Source of the DNA: Mya arenaria
Lineage: Eukaryota; Mollusca; Bivalvia; Myida; Myidae
NCBI RefSeq assembly: GCF_026914265.1
Contig: NC_069134.1
Location: 10,861,258-10,925,257 of the forward strand
Length of the DNA stretch: 64,000 nucleotides
Direction: 5' to 3'
The notes beneath the pieces were generated by a model. It saw nothing but the letters and a program-made list of their open reading frames with translations. It was not told the DNA's origin and searched no databases. Shown one piece after another: positions 11,301 to 26,300 of this stretch. Position numbers and translations under genes: made by a program. Numbering within the stretch: the stretch's first letter is position 1; every line of letters starts with the position of its first letter.

Positions 11301-14300
11301 CATTTCACTTGTGTGTCAGTACTGAAGTGTGCTACAAGAGCTTTTATCTAATAAATTGAAGACATTTGGTTTTGACATAAATATAATTTCACCGAGCATG
11401 AATGTCAGATTTATTCTAACATGTCTCGGATTCTTTACTCACTTTATTTCTACATTCAAAGTCTCTAGTTTAAGACACAGTCTTCAGTCCTAATTGATGG
11501 TAAATCAAGTTACCTCTTTTCAAACTCTTCAGAGGCCTTCCGTAGTTCCTCCGAGGCGCTGAAGCTCTGCAGCTTGTACTTGCAGGGATGGTCCTCTGTC
11601 ATGAAGTCCATGTCTGGAACATTATATCATTACAACTTGTACTAGATATTAATCTTCATATTAAAATACATGTGGATGTCTTCTTGGGTAGTAAAATAAT
11701 ACATGCGTATCTCTTCTAGGGTATAAGCGTATGTTTGGAGGTAAAACTCTTCTCCAATAAACATTCCAAAGTAATATCAGTGATTTTTGACACTGTAGCA
11801 TAAACAATGAATATCATATACACATTCTGCAAAGCCCTTATTGCTATATAAATGCAAAGTTCAACTCTCTCAGGTTAAATTCTATGTTCTTTTTAACTAA
11901 AAGCTGACCCGTTTACTTGTATTTTCATGAAGTTTTACATCAAGATTTAAAAGGAAAATCTTGAACGAATTTTCTCCTTACCTTGTTTTGCTATGCCTTG
12001 TTCTTGTCCTGCCGATGTCCCTTTCTCTAGTTCGTCCCGTAGTTGTTGGGTGACTTTTCGTTCATCCTGAAGGTCACTGTGCAGCTTGTCCGCCTCTGCA
12101 TTCACTGACTTAAGATCAGCCTTCAGCTTCTGGTACAACTCCTCTGACTTAACCTGCTTCTGGGCCTCCTGCAGATTGTATGAGTTAGGGAATGTATTAC
12201 ACTTGCACTTCCTAACATGAGATAGCAGCTGATTATAAAAAGAACTATTGGAAAGCAAATTAGGGGTTTGGCAAGGGTTTTAAAAGGGCTGGGTGCTGTA
12301 GAAAAGGGATAGGGCACTAATGTTGAAAAGAACACATTGTATCGGGCCGTGAAGAACAGATACTATCAATTTGGCAAAAAGAGAGAGATTTAAATGTGTT
12401 GAATTGGAGTAGTCTCAGGTTTCAAGTGCCACATATATTATTACTTTTTTATGTTTTTATAATCATATATATCAAAAGTGTTTACACAAAACAACGGAAA
12501 TCTTTGGTTATCATGAGCATTCAATTCTAAGAGGCAGAATTGTGCACATGATGATGGTCAAAGGGGTGCTACCAAAATATGATAGCTTTCCCACAAAGCA
12601 TAATACAGTACTATCACTGGTAGATGAAATAATGCTACAAAAGTGCTTCTTTTAACCAGTCATTTACACGACAGTATATGCCAAGGTTCAGACAGGCAAT
12701 TTTACCTCAAATGCTTCCTTGAAGGCATTTTTCCTGCGTGTTTCAGCCTCCTCAAGACTCTGCTTTAGTGTTGTGTTCTCCTTGTATACAGCCTTTCTCT
12801 GCGAAAGATAATTATTTCTTTGTTTATAGGTCTATCAAGTGAATAGCATTTCTTCTTTTTTGTCCCATTAAAACTGATTTGCATGTTGTCCAATTGTCAC
12901 TCCTTTCTTGAGCAATTGAACGCCAATCTTGAATAGTATGGACTAGGAGCATTATGACATTACAAACATATAAAGCACAATAAATGGAGTACCATCACTT
13001 GCACCAATAAATGTAATATATGGTCACATACTAATGACTAGAATGACCAAAACTAGGCCTCACTTACCTTTAATTTCTCAACAATGACAAACTCCCTCCA
13101 CTTCTTTTCCCAGCTGAAGTTTACAGGCTAAAATGAAAATTAACTTTGGTTTAACTTGGTATACACATATTTTTCATTAGCTAGCTATAAACTTAAGATA
13201 TCCATTCAAATATGAGTTATGTTTAAGGTTCACTAGATAAAATCAAGCATGTTTTTTCACAACATTACTCACAAGAACTTGTTTTTCCTTGAACAATTGT
13301 ACATGGACTCTGTATACTTAATTTTAGAGATATTATCACACAGACATTGCAATGCACCGCAATAGGGCTGTACCATTATCACAATGCAGTAAAATGAATA
13401 AGGTCAATTGTGCCCCAGTCTTACATCAACGGGGTACTTGAGGACGAGTTCCCTCCCCTGCTCAAGCTGGAAGATGTCCTCCTGTAGACCAACCTTGTCC
13501 GACTCCAAGCTTTCTATTGTCTGAAGTAAGGGAATGTTAGGTAATTACATGTAAATAAAACAGCTGCATATGCATTAACAGTAATTTTGTTTTATTCAGT
13601 GAACAGACATGTTATAACAATTCTATTATGTAAGTCTGTACCTGTTCAGTCTCTATGAGTTTGGCTCTTATCTCCTCTAATTGGTTCTTCATTTCCCCGC
13701 CCTCCATCTCCACCTGGGCGGTCAGGTCCACCTTGTCATGTTCTAGCTGCTCATTTTGCACCTCCAACTCACGAACCTTCTCCTGCCCAGCCTCTAGAAT
13801 CACATTTAACTCTTCAACTTTCTTTTCCAGCTTCACTCTGTCTTCCTCTGTACATAAAACCTGCTCTTGCAGTTGTGCCATCTTTTCTTCCAAAGCTACA
13901 CTGCAATTTGATTCAAGCGTCAATTTTTCTATATTGTCCGTCAAACATGATATTTTGGCTTTAGCATCTTCCAGCTCTGTTTCAATTCTTGAATTTTCAG
14001 ACTTCATTAATTTTATCTGTTGCCTTGTTGCTTCCAGCTCTTTGGCAACATCCTCTTTTTCCAGTGAAATATCTTGAAAAGCAAGTTTATGAGTTTCTGC
14101 ATCTTCTACAGATCTTTGTACATCTAAGGATTTTGATTCTATTTCGCACTTAGCCTCCTTAAGTTCACATTCTACACTCTTATGTGCTTCTTCTAGGTCC
14201 TTAAGTTGATTGTTTGAAAGTTTCAAATCAGATTCTAGTTTATCAATAGCTTCTTGGTACTTTGTTTGAACGTCCTTCAATTCTATGTCTGTGTTTTGGG

Positions 14301-17300
14301 CAATTTCTAAATCTCCTTTCAATCTCTCTGTCAATAATTCTAAATCTTTGCATGTTTCTTCTAAATCAGATACTTTGCTTTTATACAAGTCTAGATCAGT
14401 CTCCAGTGTAACAATCTTTTCTTCATATTCCGCACAACCTACAATTTCTGACTCTAACTTAAGAATCTTGTCACTGAATTGACTTTCTGTCAATTCCATT
14501 TCTTCTATTTTATCATTTGCATGTGCAAGCTGTTCTTTGAGTGCATCAATGGTCAAATTAGCATCCAAAAGTTGCTTTTCTGAGAATTCCATTTGTTCTC
14601 TTGATTCACTCAGTTCTTTCTGAAGTTCTTCAAACTTTTCTTTGACTTTATACAGCTGTTCACCAAGATCAATGATTTCATCATTTGCTTGCATAAGTTG
14701 TTCATTAATGTCCGCAAGACTTTCCTTACTGCTTTTAAGCTTCTCTTCTAAAATGTTTTTATTTTCCGCTGCCATACGTAACTCTTCTTCAAGCTGTTCT
14801 GTATGTTCCTTTCCTTCTCTCAACTTAAACTCAAGATTGTTTTCATTGTCCATGCTTCTCTTCAACTCTTGTTTCGCACTTTCTAGCTCTGCAAATGCTT
14901 GCTTCAACTGTTCTTTTACCTTTGTAATTTCTTCAGTGCCTTCTTTACTGCCTGGTATGTCACTTTTCATTTTTGTTTCAGATAACTTTTCTTCCAAGAC
15001 TTTCACATAAGTCTCTGCCTCTTCAACTTTTTCTGTCATAGTTTCCACATTGTTCTTGGCATCTCTTAACTTTTCTTGCAGCAAATCATTCTCTTCCATG
15101 ACTTCAGCCAACTGAGCCTCAATTCTGTGCATGTTTTCTTTTAGTTCTTGTGTTTGTTCACCAGTTACATTTTCCAAATTATCTTGTGATTCTTCTTTGT
15201 CTTTCTTATTTTCTTCTAAAGAATTTATTCTTGTTCTGAGATTATATTTTTCTTCATTGAGATGTTGAATTTCAGCCTTCAGTTCTATTATGAGTTCTTC
15301 ATGCTTAGTAGAAGCCTGAAAAAGGCAGGTCAAATGGTTGACATTTATTAACATTTACATTTTTACACTCCATTTTCATGGAAATAAGAAACACCATCAT
15401 AACCATATCCCTATTTTTGTTAATTACAAACATGCAATGTATAGCTCCATGTATTTCAATTTAAAAAAAATAACAGAGGCACACACTTTCTTTTTATAAA
15501 CATTACATACTTGAGAACTACCAAAATGCTTATAACGTTTCCAAGCCAACAATAATTCCTAAATATCTATTCCTGTTCTCCCAAATGCAAATACTCACAT
15601 TTTCCAGCTGTTCACGCATGTTAATGAGGTTCAGTTTCTCATGTTTGAGTCGTGTGTTGGCGTCCTGAAGCACCTGCATGTCCGAGAATAGTTGCTCCAG
15701 TTGGCTGCGCATGGCTGACAAATCCACATGGAGCTCCTCTATTGTGCTCTCATACAGAGCCATTTGCTGAAGGGGAGGACAGAATATTACCACATCTTAC
15801 ATATAATTAACTATAAAGTTTTTAACTAATGTCTTTCAAAAAAACATAATTTACCTCTCACAGATTCTTAAACTTTCAGAATTCCTTGGTGGAGATTACC
15901 TAATGGTAACTGTCTTGAATTTGCATGTTCATTTAGAATGGTGTTAGTATGTAGGCAACTGCCCATAATGAAAATAAATGGAGGATTATTGTTTGTTTCA
16001 GTAAGATTTAGATATTGATTATCAAATGAGTACCAAAAGGCATATCTTCACCAGCAGTGTAAGAGATGAAATATAATCAATATCTCACAGAAACAAACAA
16101 TTTTTATTTGTATTGTAAATATATATATATATATATAAACTAATTTCAAATGACATCAAATAGAATTTAATCTGAAAAGCTCGCTAAATATATTGTTATA
16201 TTCACTTCATTTCGAAAATAATGTAATTGATTTTTATGTCCCAGCTGTGTTCGTGCTGACGTATGATTTAAATAGAAAAACGGGTCCAATTTATAAAACA
16301 GTGTCTGGTATCCAAATGTTATATCACTGTTAAAACAGTCTTACTGTAAGATCAATATATAAACCTCCAGAAAACATATATTAAAGGAATAGGTGAGTAC
16401 CACTCTTTATCTTTGCTGTTACTAAAAACAGCCCTGACAATTAGTTTACCGGTACTCACTTTTTTGCTGTTGTCTCTCTCTTCAATCTGACTGGTTTCTA
16501 GCTGCTTGTTCTTTTCACGCAAATCACGTATAGACTGGTCCAGGTCGGTGCAACCTAATTTTAAAAATACCACGATTTCACTGGTAAACCCTTTTCATCT
16601 TCAAACTTTTATAACAAAGATACTTTTTTAATCTTTCTCTTAAACATGTATATAATTAATATTTAATCGCTCTGCATTAAGTACCTTAAGTATTTATAAA
16701 GCAAAATATGAACAATTATTAAACACAGGTTATACATATGCAACTACGAATGGAAACATTACACAACTTACTCATGCTCTCTTCAAGCGAGAAGCTCTTC
16801 ACCCCAGTGGTGTTATTTCTGTCCTCCAGCTGTCTCCTCAAGTCCTCCACTTCATCAGAATGCCTCTCTTTCATTTCAGTAAGTTCTGTTCTTAACAGCT
16901 CAGTCTGCAAATCCTCCCCTCCAGTTGGCGCATCTTTTGTAGTTTCTAACTCCTTTGTTAATGCTTTAAGATTTCCAGTTAATTCCTCTATTTGTTCTGT
17001 ATGCTTTGCTTTGAGATCCGATATTTCAGCTCTCAACATTTCTGTTTGCAGATCACTAGCCATATCAGGTGTATGTTTATTTACAGATTCCAGCTTATTT
17101 TTCAAATGCTCAATTTCATTTTCATATCTTTCTTTAGCAGCATCAAACTCTTCTCTAATTTTTGTTACTCCATCGGATGCCCCCTCAGCTGCTTCTTTGG
17201 ACTCTTGAATCGATTCAAGTTTATTACTCAAATCTTCTATTTCCTTCCTCAGTACGATTATTTCTTCTTCATATACTCTCTTGATTTCTTGTTCACCATC

Positions 17301-20300
17301 AAAGTGTTGTTCAGCAAATTTCTGGAATTCAGTTTTCAACATCTCTATTTCTCTTGCATGTGACTCTTTCAGTTCATTCAACTCAGAAGAAATATCTGAA
17401 TTTACCTCATCTACATGTTTAGCCTTTTCTGCTTCAAACAAAGCCTCATACTTTCTTGCTTCTTCCTCAAGTCTTTCAATTTCAGTCACAAATTTAGCTT
17501 CATTATTGTCATTATTAGCAGTTGCATCATTTTGACCATTATTTTTGGCAGCCTCTCTTTTCTGTTTTCCTTCCTCCAGAAGATCCCTATAAATTTTTAT
17601 CTCTTCATTCAAGTCTTGAATTTGAACCTGATACTCCGATTTCATGTTGTTATGTTCTTCATGGTCAACTCTCCTCTCATCCACAGATTCTAATAAACTC
17701 TCTAACTTTTTCGTTTCTTCCTTCAGGCGATTTTCATGTTCAAGATTTAGATCTTCCTTTATTTTCTCCAATTCTTTTTTATGACCATCTTTCAAGGCTG
17801 CAATCTCTCCTCTAAGTAACTCTGCCTGCAGATTTGTTTCACTTTCTACTTCAGCTGATTCCTTAACATTTACTTTACTGTGCATTGTCAAGTCAAACAG
17901 ATTTTCTTCTAATTCCTTTATTCTTGACTCATATTTAACCTTCATTTGAGTTAAATCTTCATCTTTTTGTACAATCTTTTTCAACAACTCCTCTGAAACA
18001 CTGTCTGAGTTACCTCCCTGTGCACTCTCATCCAGTAGTGCCATGTAAGCATCTCTTTCTTCTGTTAATTCTTTAATCTGTCTCTTCAGTTCGTCAAGCT
18101 CAGATGCTAGGTTAAAACTAACATGCCTGAATTTGTCAGTCTGACACTGCATGTCAGCCACAGAACATATTCTCTGAGTGTTTACATAGCTGGCCTTTAA
18201 TTCATTTAATTCAGACTCAAATTTAGCCTTTAATGCAGCTTCACTTTTATTTGACACTTGTTCTTTACTCTCCAAAGACGTATGAAGTTCTTCAATTCTT
18301 GCTTCAAATTCTTTCCTCATCTGTTCAATTTCTTGTTCCTTTTCAGTCAGCCCTTGTTTTTCATTCCCCAAAGATATCTGAAGTTCTTCAATTTTTGCTT
18401 CTAACTCTATTTTCATTTGTTCTATTTCTTGCTCCCTTTCTGTTGATACTTGTTCTTTATCATCTATAGGTGTTGGAATTCTTTCAAGTTCACCCTTCTG
18501 TTCTTTTACCCTTTCATTTTCTTGTAACTCATTTTTAATCCCCTGCAACTTATCTTCATATTCTTCTTTGACTTTGTCTAGTTCTTCAGCTGAAATTCTA
18601 GAACTGACAGTTGCCTGAAGTTCTTCAATTTTCATTTCATACTCTTTTCTGATTGTGTTAACAGCTTCATCAATTTCCAAATTCTTGTCACTTTCTTTTT
18701 CTGTATCAGAGATGTTATCTTTGTAAGCATTTAGTTCATTTTTCAATTTTTCCATGTTCTCTGCATATTTGGATTTTTCCTCCTGCAGCAAGTGTTGATA
18801 TATTTCAATTTCTTCCCTTATTTCTTCTTGATCTTTCTTATGCTGTGCTTTCATTTCATCAAACTCTACATCAAACTGTTTCTGTAACTCATTAGCAACA
18901 TTTTTCTCCTTTTCTAAATTGATCATTAGCATATCTATTTCATTTCTCAGATCAGTAACCTCATGTTCATATTTCTCCTTTAACTGTTTATCATCATCAG
19001 TTTCACTGATACTTCCTATTCTTTTCACACAAGTACTACCTAATTCTTCATCCACATTCCTGATCTTTAATTCCTCAGGATTTACACCTTTCTCCTCCAA
19101 CATAAGAGTATACTGCTCCAGTTTCTTCTTCAGCTGGTCAATGTGAAACTCATACTTGGATTTCTGAATGTCCAGCTCAGAGTTGAGATCAGAAACCTTT
19201 GCCTCCGATGAAGCAAGTTCATGAACCTTCTTGGAGAGTCCTGTTCCGTCTTCAACTAAAGACAGTTGTCGGTTTACGGCCTCCATTTTCTGTCGGAGGG
19301 TGTTGCGTTCCTTCTGTGATTTCATCAACTCTTCCTCAAGCCAGGTCACATTTGACATCTGTGCCGTGTTCTGGTCCAGCAAGGCATGCGTCTTTTTCAA
19401 CTCTGAATTCTTCAGGTCAAGGTCCTGAGCAATGGTTGAAATAATCAATTATTTTTTTTAATCAAATAAATTGCTGTAAATTTGCTGACCAACAGGTAAA
19501 AATTGAAGGTTCCATGTCTATATTATGATTATATAGACAAAATGTTATCAATCTAGTAAAATGATTGAATACAAAGCAACATAATTATCCTAGTCCCAAT
19601 TTTCATTTTACTAATGATTTCAATTACTCTAGCTATCGAAACTAGTCTAAATGTTCTCTTATATATTAGCTTCAAATAATCAACGAAGTACATCGTTCCA
19701 TTGGTGCAAAAAGGTACCAAACAACATTTTGATCAAAATTGACCTTTCACTATTTTAATTTAGAAATAACTTTTTTCTACCTTGTCTAAAAAAATCTCCC
19801 CTGAATATTGAATATTGACTGAGATATGAGTTCGTGCAATTTGGTACTAAAGGTAGTGAAATTGGTGCTTTTGATTGGTGGAAAAGGTACCATATGCCAT
19901 CTGGTGTATGCAAGAAGGTGCTATAAGACACATGGTACCTTTCTGCATTGAAATATTTTAACACATTATATATATTTTTTTATGCAAAAAGGAGCCTTAT
20001 GGCATGTGGTACCTTATTGCATGAGATGATTCTAAAGCATTAGATACATATTGGGATGTAAAAGGGAGCCATATGACTTGTGGTACCTTCTTGCATAAAA
20101 TGATTTTAACTTTAAATAAATTTACAAAGTGTGCAATAAGTGACCAAGTGGCATATGGTTCTTTTTTGCATAAATTTTTAAGACTAAAATGTTAACATTT
20201 TACAATATAATAGATGTTTATATGGTACCTTTATGTATTGATAGCAATACACAATTTTCTACTAATTAACACTGATAACTGTGATATCAGGTAACAAGTG

Positions 20301-23300
20301 TCCGGTAAGTTATTGTCACTTTGTGTGGGATAAGAAACACCAGATGTTGTTGACTTCACATTCGAGAAGTGTAATTTGTTCATAAGAACAGAAGATTAAG
20401 AAGGGAGATATGGATACCATAACATATGTAAGTATTGTTTCTGAATGTATTATTAGTCTGTAAAGTAATGGTATTTTGGATTTATCCGTTCTAATTTTGC
20501 ATTGCGATATGTATTATGGAATGTGTATTAAGCGTAATATACATCTAAATATGTTTTATAAATTTAGTAAGGTAGTTATAACAAAATTATGTTTCAGTAA
20601 GATTACATGGTAAGATGAGGACATCTACTTTGCAACGCCAATAGCTGATTAAAGTGAAATTACACAAAATTCAATATGTGGAGATACTATAGCATCAAAC
20701 AGAACTATTCATGACGAGCCTGCTATACAGAGTTCCAATTCTGAAGATGATTTTTCATTAACAGATATACAAAGGTGTGAAGGACTGAGGTAACCCGTCA
20801 AATTAAAATGAATAGATCCAAGTGAAGAAGGTTACAATGACATTGATCTGGATGAAACTTACAAACCAAGCAAGGATCATTTTACTTCCACTGATACAGA
20901 AAATGAGACTGTATTAGGAAACAATAAATGGAAAACAGAGGTTTTAGCGAGAAAATTTATGGAAGAAAATTCCGAAACATATCAAGATCTAGCAAATGAA
21001 GACTCAAATAAAAGAAGCGGGAAAGAACACAGAGAGATGTCCATCAAAAACTAATGAACAATATAACACTCTCACAAAATAAGAGATGCAAACAGACAAT
21101 AAAATTAACTATTAGAGCCACTTGGAAAGAGCAAAGAGTATAAGTATAATGTTACATACAATGCAAACTATTGTACGACAGTCACACATCACAACTGGAT
21201 AACTTTCTTGTCAGCAATGAACATAAGCGAGCTAACGTCTGTGGAGATGGAAACTGCTTTTTCAGAGCACCAAAAGAAAGATAAAATGAATTTATAACTG
21301 ATGATATATCAGAAAGAAGTAAAAACCAGTGTAACATTATATTGCAAACCAGTGAACATTCTATTCACTGAACAAGCCCATAGGGTACCACAGTTCACCA
21401 GTAAAATCAAAATGTTAAGAACAATCTTACAATCATCGTTTCTACAAGCCAAAACAGGACCAATGTTTCGTGTGTGAATTATATAGAAGGTAGCAAGCAG
21501 ATGGTAGTACTAATGAAAACTTGACCAAAGAACTTCAGTTAAATAAAGTAAATGAAACAGAAGAGACGGAAATGTCAAAGAGAGAGAGAGAGCAAAAGCT
21601 TTCAGTAGTGTTTACGTTCAAACGTTGGACTCACAAGGCAGTCCTTACAACTATCTTTTCATATGTCAGTGAGCTAAACTACTGTATAAAACTATGTGAC
21701 CATTTGACCATTTATTCGTTGTGAAATAAACAAGTATTTTGTCACCTTTGAAACAAGACCCAGTGCAATCGAGGCTCCTCCGAGGTAGCTACATGTCTCA
21801 TAAAAACACTTTGTAAGTTTGTTAAAAAGGTTATGTGCAAGAGATTGTGTACATCTCTGACAAAACAGAAACCAGTATGTAACGTCATCCTTTCAGTTCA
21901 CACCTACAAGTACCACAACTCAAACCCCTTTGTCACAAGTTCCTTGTGTCAGGACAATCTCAAATGGAATGTGATTCTGTTCACTCAACTATAGAAACAG
22001 CATAAGAACGTCTGTGTGTGTTCGTCGCAATGGATTACACAAAAGACAAACCTGTATGTTGTGGTTTCAATCAAATACAACCATGTGGTAGAGTACAATA
22101 AATTTGTGAAAAATACTGTCCAAACTTAAAATTGTCAACCTCTTGTATGCGCAGAAAGTGGCTACATGTCAAATTGATTAGGTAAGAAAATCCTCACCCA
22201 GAATTACATTTGTGAACTATTCGTTTGAAATGGACTCATTTCTAGAAATAGCTATACCAACCATACCAAGGTAGACGGAAATGTTGGCCTTTGCACAAAG
22301 GAGATCGTTTCATCACCTCTCACTTAATGTCAGCATAACAAACATAGATGTTGTGCCAGTCATCAGACGATGAAGATATTGATGTGGAATAAGCTAAGTA
22401 TTGCAAAATGAACAGATTCATTTTTTATACTGGAAAATGCTTTCCTTTTGTAGTAAAATCATGTATAATTTCTGTGCGGAAAACAGTGAACACTATCTTG
22501 TGCATACATATAATCAGTGTGCAAGCAGAACTGTTTACATGTGTAATAATTATGATAAACGTTAGTACATTTACACTGAACTGGAATTAAAAATCATGAT
22601 ACATAGCCTTGTTCTTTGTAATATTGTTCAAATTTTTGCACCATAAATGTATTATTATAACGTTTACTATACTATAATACTATAAATATAATCACTTATA
22701 TTTGACATATTGTACCAAATGTTGCAATATTAAAGATCAATGAACATTTCTTATGTTTTGTGTTTGACATTTATGCCTAAAATATAAAAATATATAAATT
22801 TTCACATTATTTGTTTTACCTAATCACCTTATGCAAGAAGGTACCATGATACAAAATTAACTAATTAACCTTAATTATCCAATGTATTGATTTGCAATTC
22901 AAGGAACAATTTAAATAAACCATTTGAGATAAGTGATAAAAGATTCAAAGTCGCAAAATCGTTTTCAGGAACCGCCAAACCTTTAAACTCAATTTACTCG
23001 AAAGTATGAAAATGTCGCTTGGTACCTTTTTGCACCAATGGGACGACATGTACAAATATTAAACACTCTTAAGGCCAATAAGATAGACCCAAATCACTTG
23101 TTTATAAGTTGGGGTGTGCTATAATTACCAGTTTTAGCTGTGTAATAGTGTCCTCAAGGCAGCCTCTTTCCAGCTCAGTGAATTCTTGAAGCTCAGCCAT
23201 ATCCTGCTGCTTTCTCTGCAGTTCCTCAAGTAACAATTCATGCTCATCTTGCCTACAACATAAATGTGACATGATCTATAACACAGAATTATAACACAAA

Positions 23301-26300
23301 ACGTAATTCCTCATGGAATGCTGTTAGTATATTTTATCTGTTGACATTTAATCAATTATGGTATTCCTTTTTATTGTTCTGCAGACTTAACTCTTAATAA
23401 TCACTAAAACCCCATCCACACATAGCCTACTACAAATTCATGACCTCAATTGACCAGTGGTTTCTGGCTCTAATCACTAAAACCCCATCCACACATAGCC
23501 TACTACAAATTCATGACCTCAATTGACCAGTGGTTTCTGGCTCTAATCACAAAAACCCCATCCACACATAGCCTACTACTAATTCATGACCTCAATTGAC
23601 CAGTGGTTTCTGGCTCTAATCACTAAAACCCCATCTACACATAGCCTACTACAAATTCATGACCTCAATTGACCAGTGGTTTCTGGCTCTAATCACTAAA
23701 ACCCCATCTACACATAGCCTAATACTAATTCATGACCTCAATTGACCAGTGGTTTCTGGCTCTAATCACTAAAACCCCATCCACACATAGCCTACTACTA
23801 ATTCATGACCTCAATTGACCAGTGGTTTCTGGCTCTAATCACTAAAACCCCATCCACACATAGCCTACTACAAATTCATGACCTCAATTGACCAGTGGTT
23901 TCTGGCTCTAATCACTAAAACCCCATCCACACATAGCCTACTACAAATTCATGACCTCAATTGACCAGTGGTTTCTGGCTCTAATCACTAAAACCCCATC
24001 TACACATAGCCTACTACAAATTCATGACCTCAATTGACCAGTGGTTTCTGGCTTTAATCACTAAAACCCCATCTACACATAGCCTACTACAAATTCATGA
24101 CCTCAATTGACCAGTCGTTTCTGGCTCTAATCACTAAAACCCCATCCACACATAGCCTACTACAAATTCATGACCTCAATTGACCAGTGGTTTCTGGCTC
24201 TTATCACTAAAACCCCATCCACACATAGCTTACTACAAATTCATGACCTCAATTGACCAGTCGTTTCTGGCTCTAATCACTAAAACCCCATCTACACATA
24301 GCCTACTACTGACTCGTGACCTCAAGCGACCAGTCGTTGCTGGCTTTAATTACTAAAACTCCATCCACACATAGCCTACAACTGACTCATGACCTCAAGC
24401 CACCAGTGGTTGCTGGCTCTAATCACTAAAACCCCATTCACACATAGCCTACAACCTACTCATGGCCTCAAGCGACCAGTGGATGCTGTAAGACCTTTTA
24501 ATGTTGATGTTTTAATGTCTTTTACAGGTCTTTGACATGTTGTCATTATTCAGCCACTGGTTTAAGATCAATTAAGTCACATGGAGATCTTTGATGCTGC
24601 AAGTAAGACTTATTGCCCACCAAGGTGTTTGTGAAAAGGTTTTGATTTGGTTTGCACTGCTCTCTGACGGTTTACTGACTGGTTCTTTGTGGTCACGTTC
24701 CAGATTTTGGTCTGACAGCAACTGAACACAAAAATATATATACACAACAGTCAGCAGAGTGCAGATCATGTCAAGTTCATAGAAAGGTAAAGACAGGGGC
24801 AAAAGGCCCTTTCCTAACAGTGAATGTCTGATGCCCTGCAAAAACACAGAAAAGAACAACTGATGCAGCAGCATCATCCTCTTTTTATTGCAGAAATTGG
24901 AGATGTCTCAGCTGTATATTTCTCCTTCAATAGCTTAATAAGAGTTTGGTCGGTCTGTCCTAAAAATGATGGAGAACGGGTTGATGACAGCCATACAATA
25001 ATCCTCAGTAACCAGTCTTTGCATGTCCTCTTGTAGTCGCTAATCAGTCACCTATCAGTTGCCAATGGTCATAGTGGTGGTTGTTGATGGTCAGACGACA
25101 TGCACCCACTGGTCACATGACCAATGGCCAACCATTTAACTACTTAATTTACATAACATTTTATGGGTATTGGTCACCCCAAATTCTTTGCCAGTTAGTC
25201 GTTAGCTCTGTGTGACTGGAGATTAATGCACAAGTCTTACAAGCAACCAACCAAAACAAATATTAATCTGTCAACTACCAACTAAACCATAGTTTCAGAA
25301 GTATCTTAACATAAATAGTATATCTTTATCACAATAAAATAACAGCTTTCATACAAATACTATATCAAATTATGGCCAATTCAAACCTACAGTTTGAAGA
25401 GCTCCTTGGTAACTGGGTTTGTCTGTATGGTGTCATCTGCTACCCCATTGGCAGCCTGCCAGAGGTTCTCCTGCAGGCTGTCACCACCAGACATTCTGGG
25501 TAACAAAGAAATAATTATTATTGCAAATGGGAAATGAAGAAAGAGAAGTTCCTTATTTTAATGATGATAAAAAGTTCATATATTTAGAAAGCAAACTGTA
25601 TCACCCCATCCTGATAGAAAGAGAGCATTCTATTTAAGCTACATAAAGCTTGATGAACTGTTGACACCCGTAAATTGTTATGTGTAACAAAACTCACAAC
25701 AAAGATTTAAGAAATATGAAAAGGCTTAAATTCTATACATTGACAGTTTATAAAAAAAACAAGGCTAACTCACGCCATGTTATCGAGAAGTTGAAGAGAA
25801 TCCTCCTCTTCAAACACGCTGTTCTGTAGGTCAGAGGGCAGTGGGACAATCTTACGCTTCTTGTAATCGCTCGCACCCAGGGGAGAGAACTGTGGCACTG
25901 GAAACATTCGCACATATTAAACTTGACATTTATATTGTATAACACACAAGAGTTATGATGTTCTTGTTTTTTCAATATTACGCTACGATTGGATTTGCGC
26001 GACATCATTTTACCAATGATATAAATGTGACAAAACGTATGCTGTCAGTTACATTTGTTTAAGAACAAATACTCAATTTTTAATCCTAATGAATATTTTT
26101 TTGATCACATTTTTTCTTGTGTTATGCTGTATGAATTGAAAGCAATAGGGCAAGCAAGCATATGACCAAGAAGCGAAAGTGCACCTAAAGGAATTTGCTC
26201 GCGTGCCCTTCTGCGTTAATAAATGCAAGAAGACATGTGGTCAATCCTTACATTATATTAACAAAAAAAGCTTCCCACAGGTGTAAAGCACTTGCTTTAA

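Noticed and set aside
16738-19444. Long plus-strand open frames rich in Ser, Phe and Leu
   Set aside because: Antisense shadows of the Glu/Lys-rich CENP-E coiled-coil exon.
23398-24490. Possible CRISPR-like array
   Set aside because: Units are directly adjacent with no unique spacers, in an animal intron; it is a satellite.
24727-24877. Candidate missing CENP-E exon with a tgcag acceptor upstream of exon 16
   Set aside because: Its reading frames do not give the needed phases together with a coiled-coil-like product, so I left the join unresolved.
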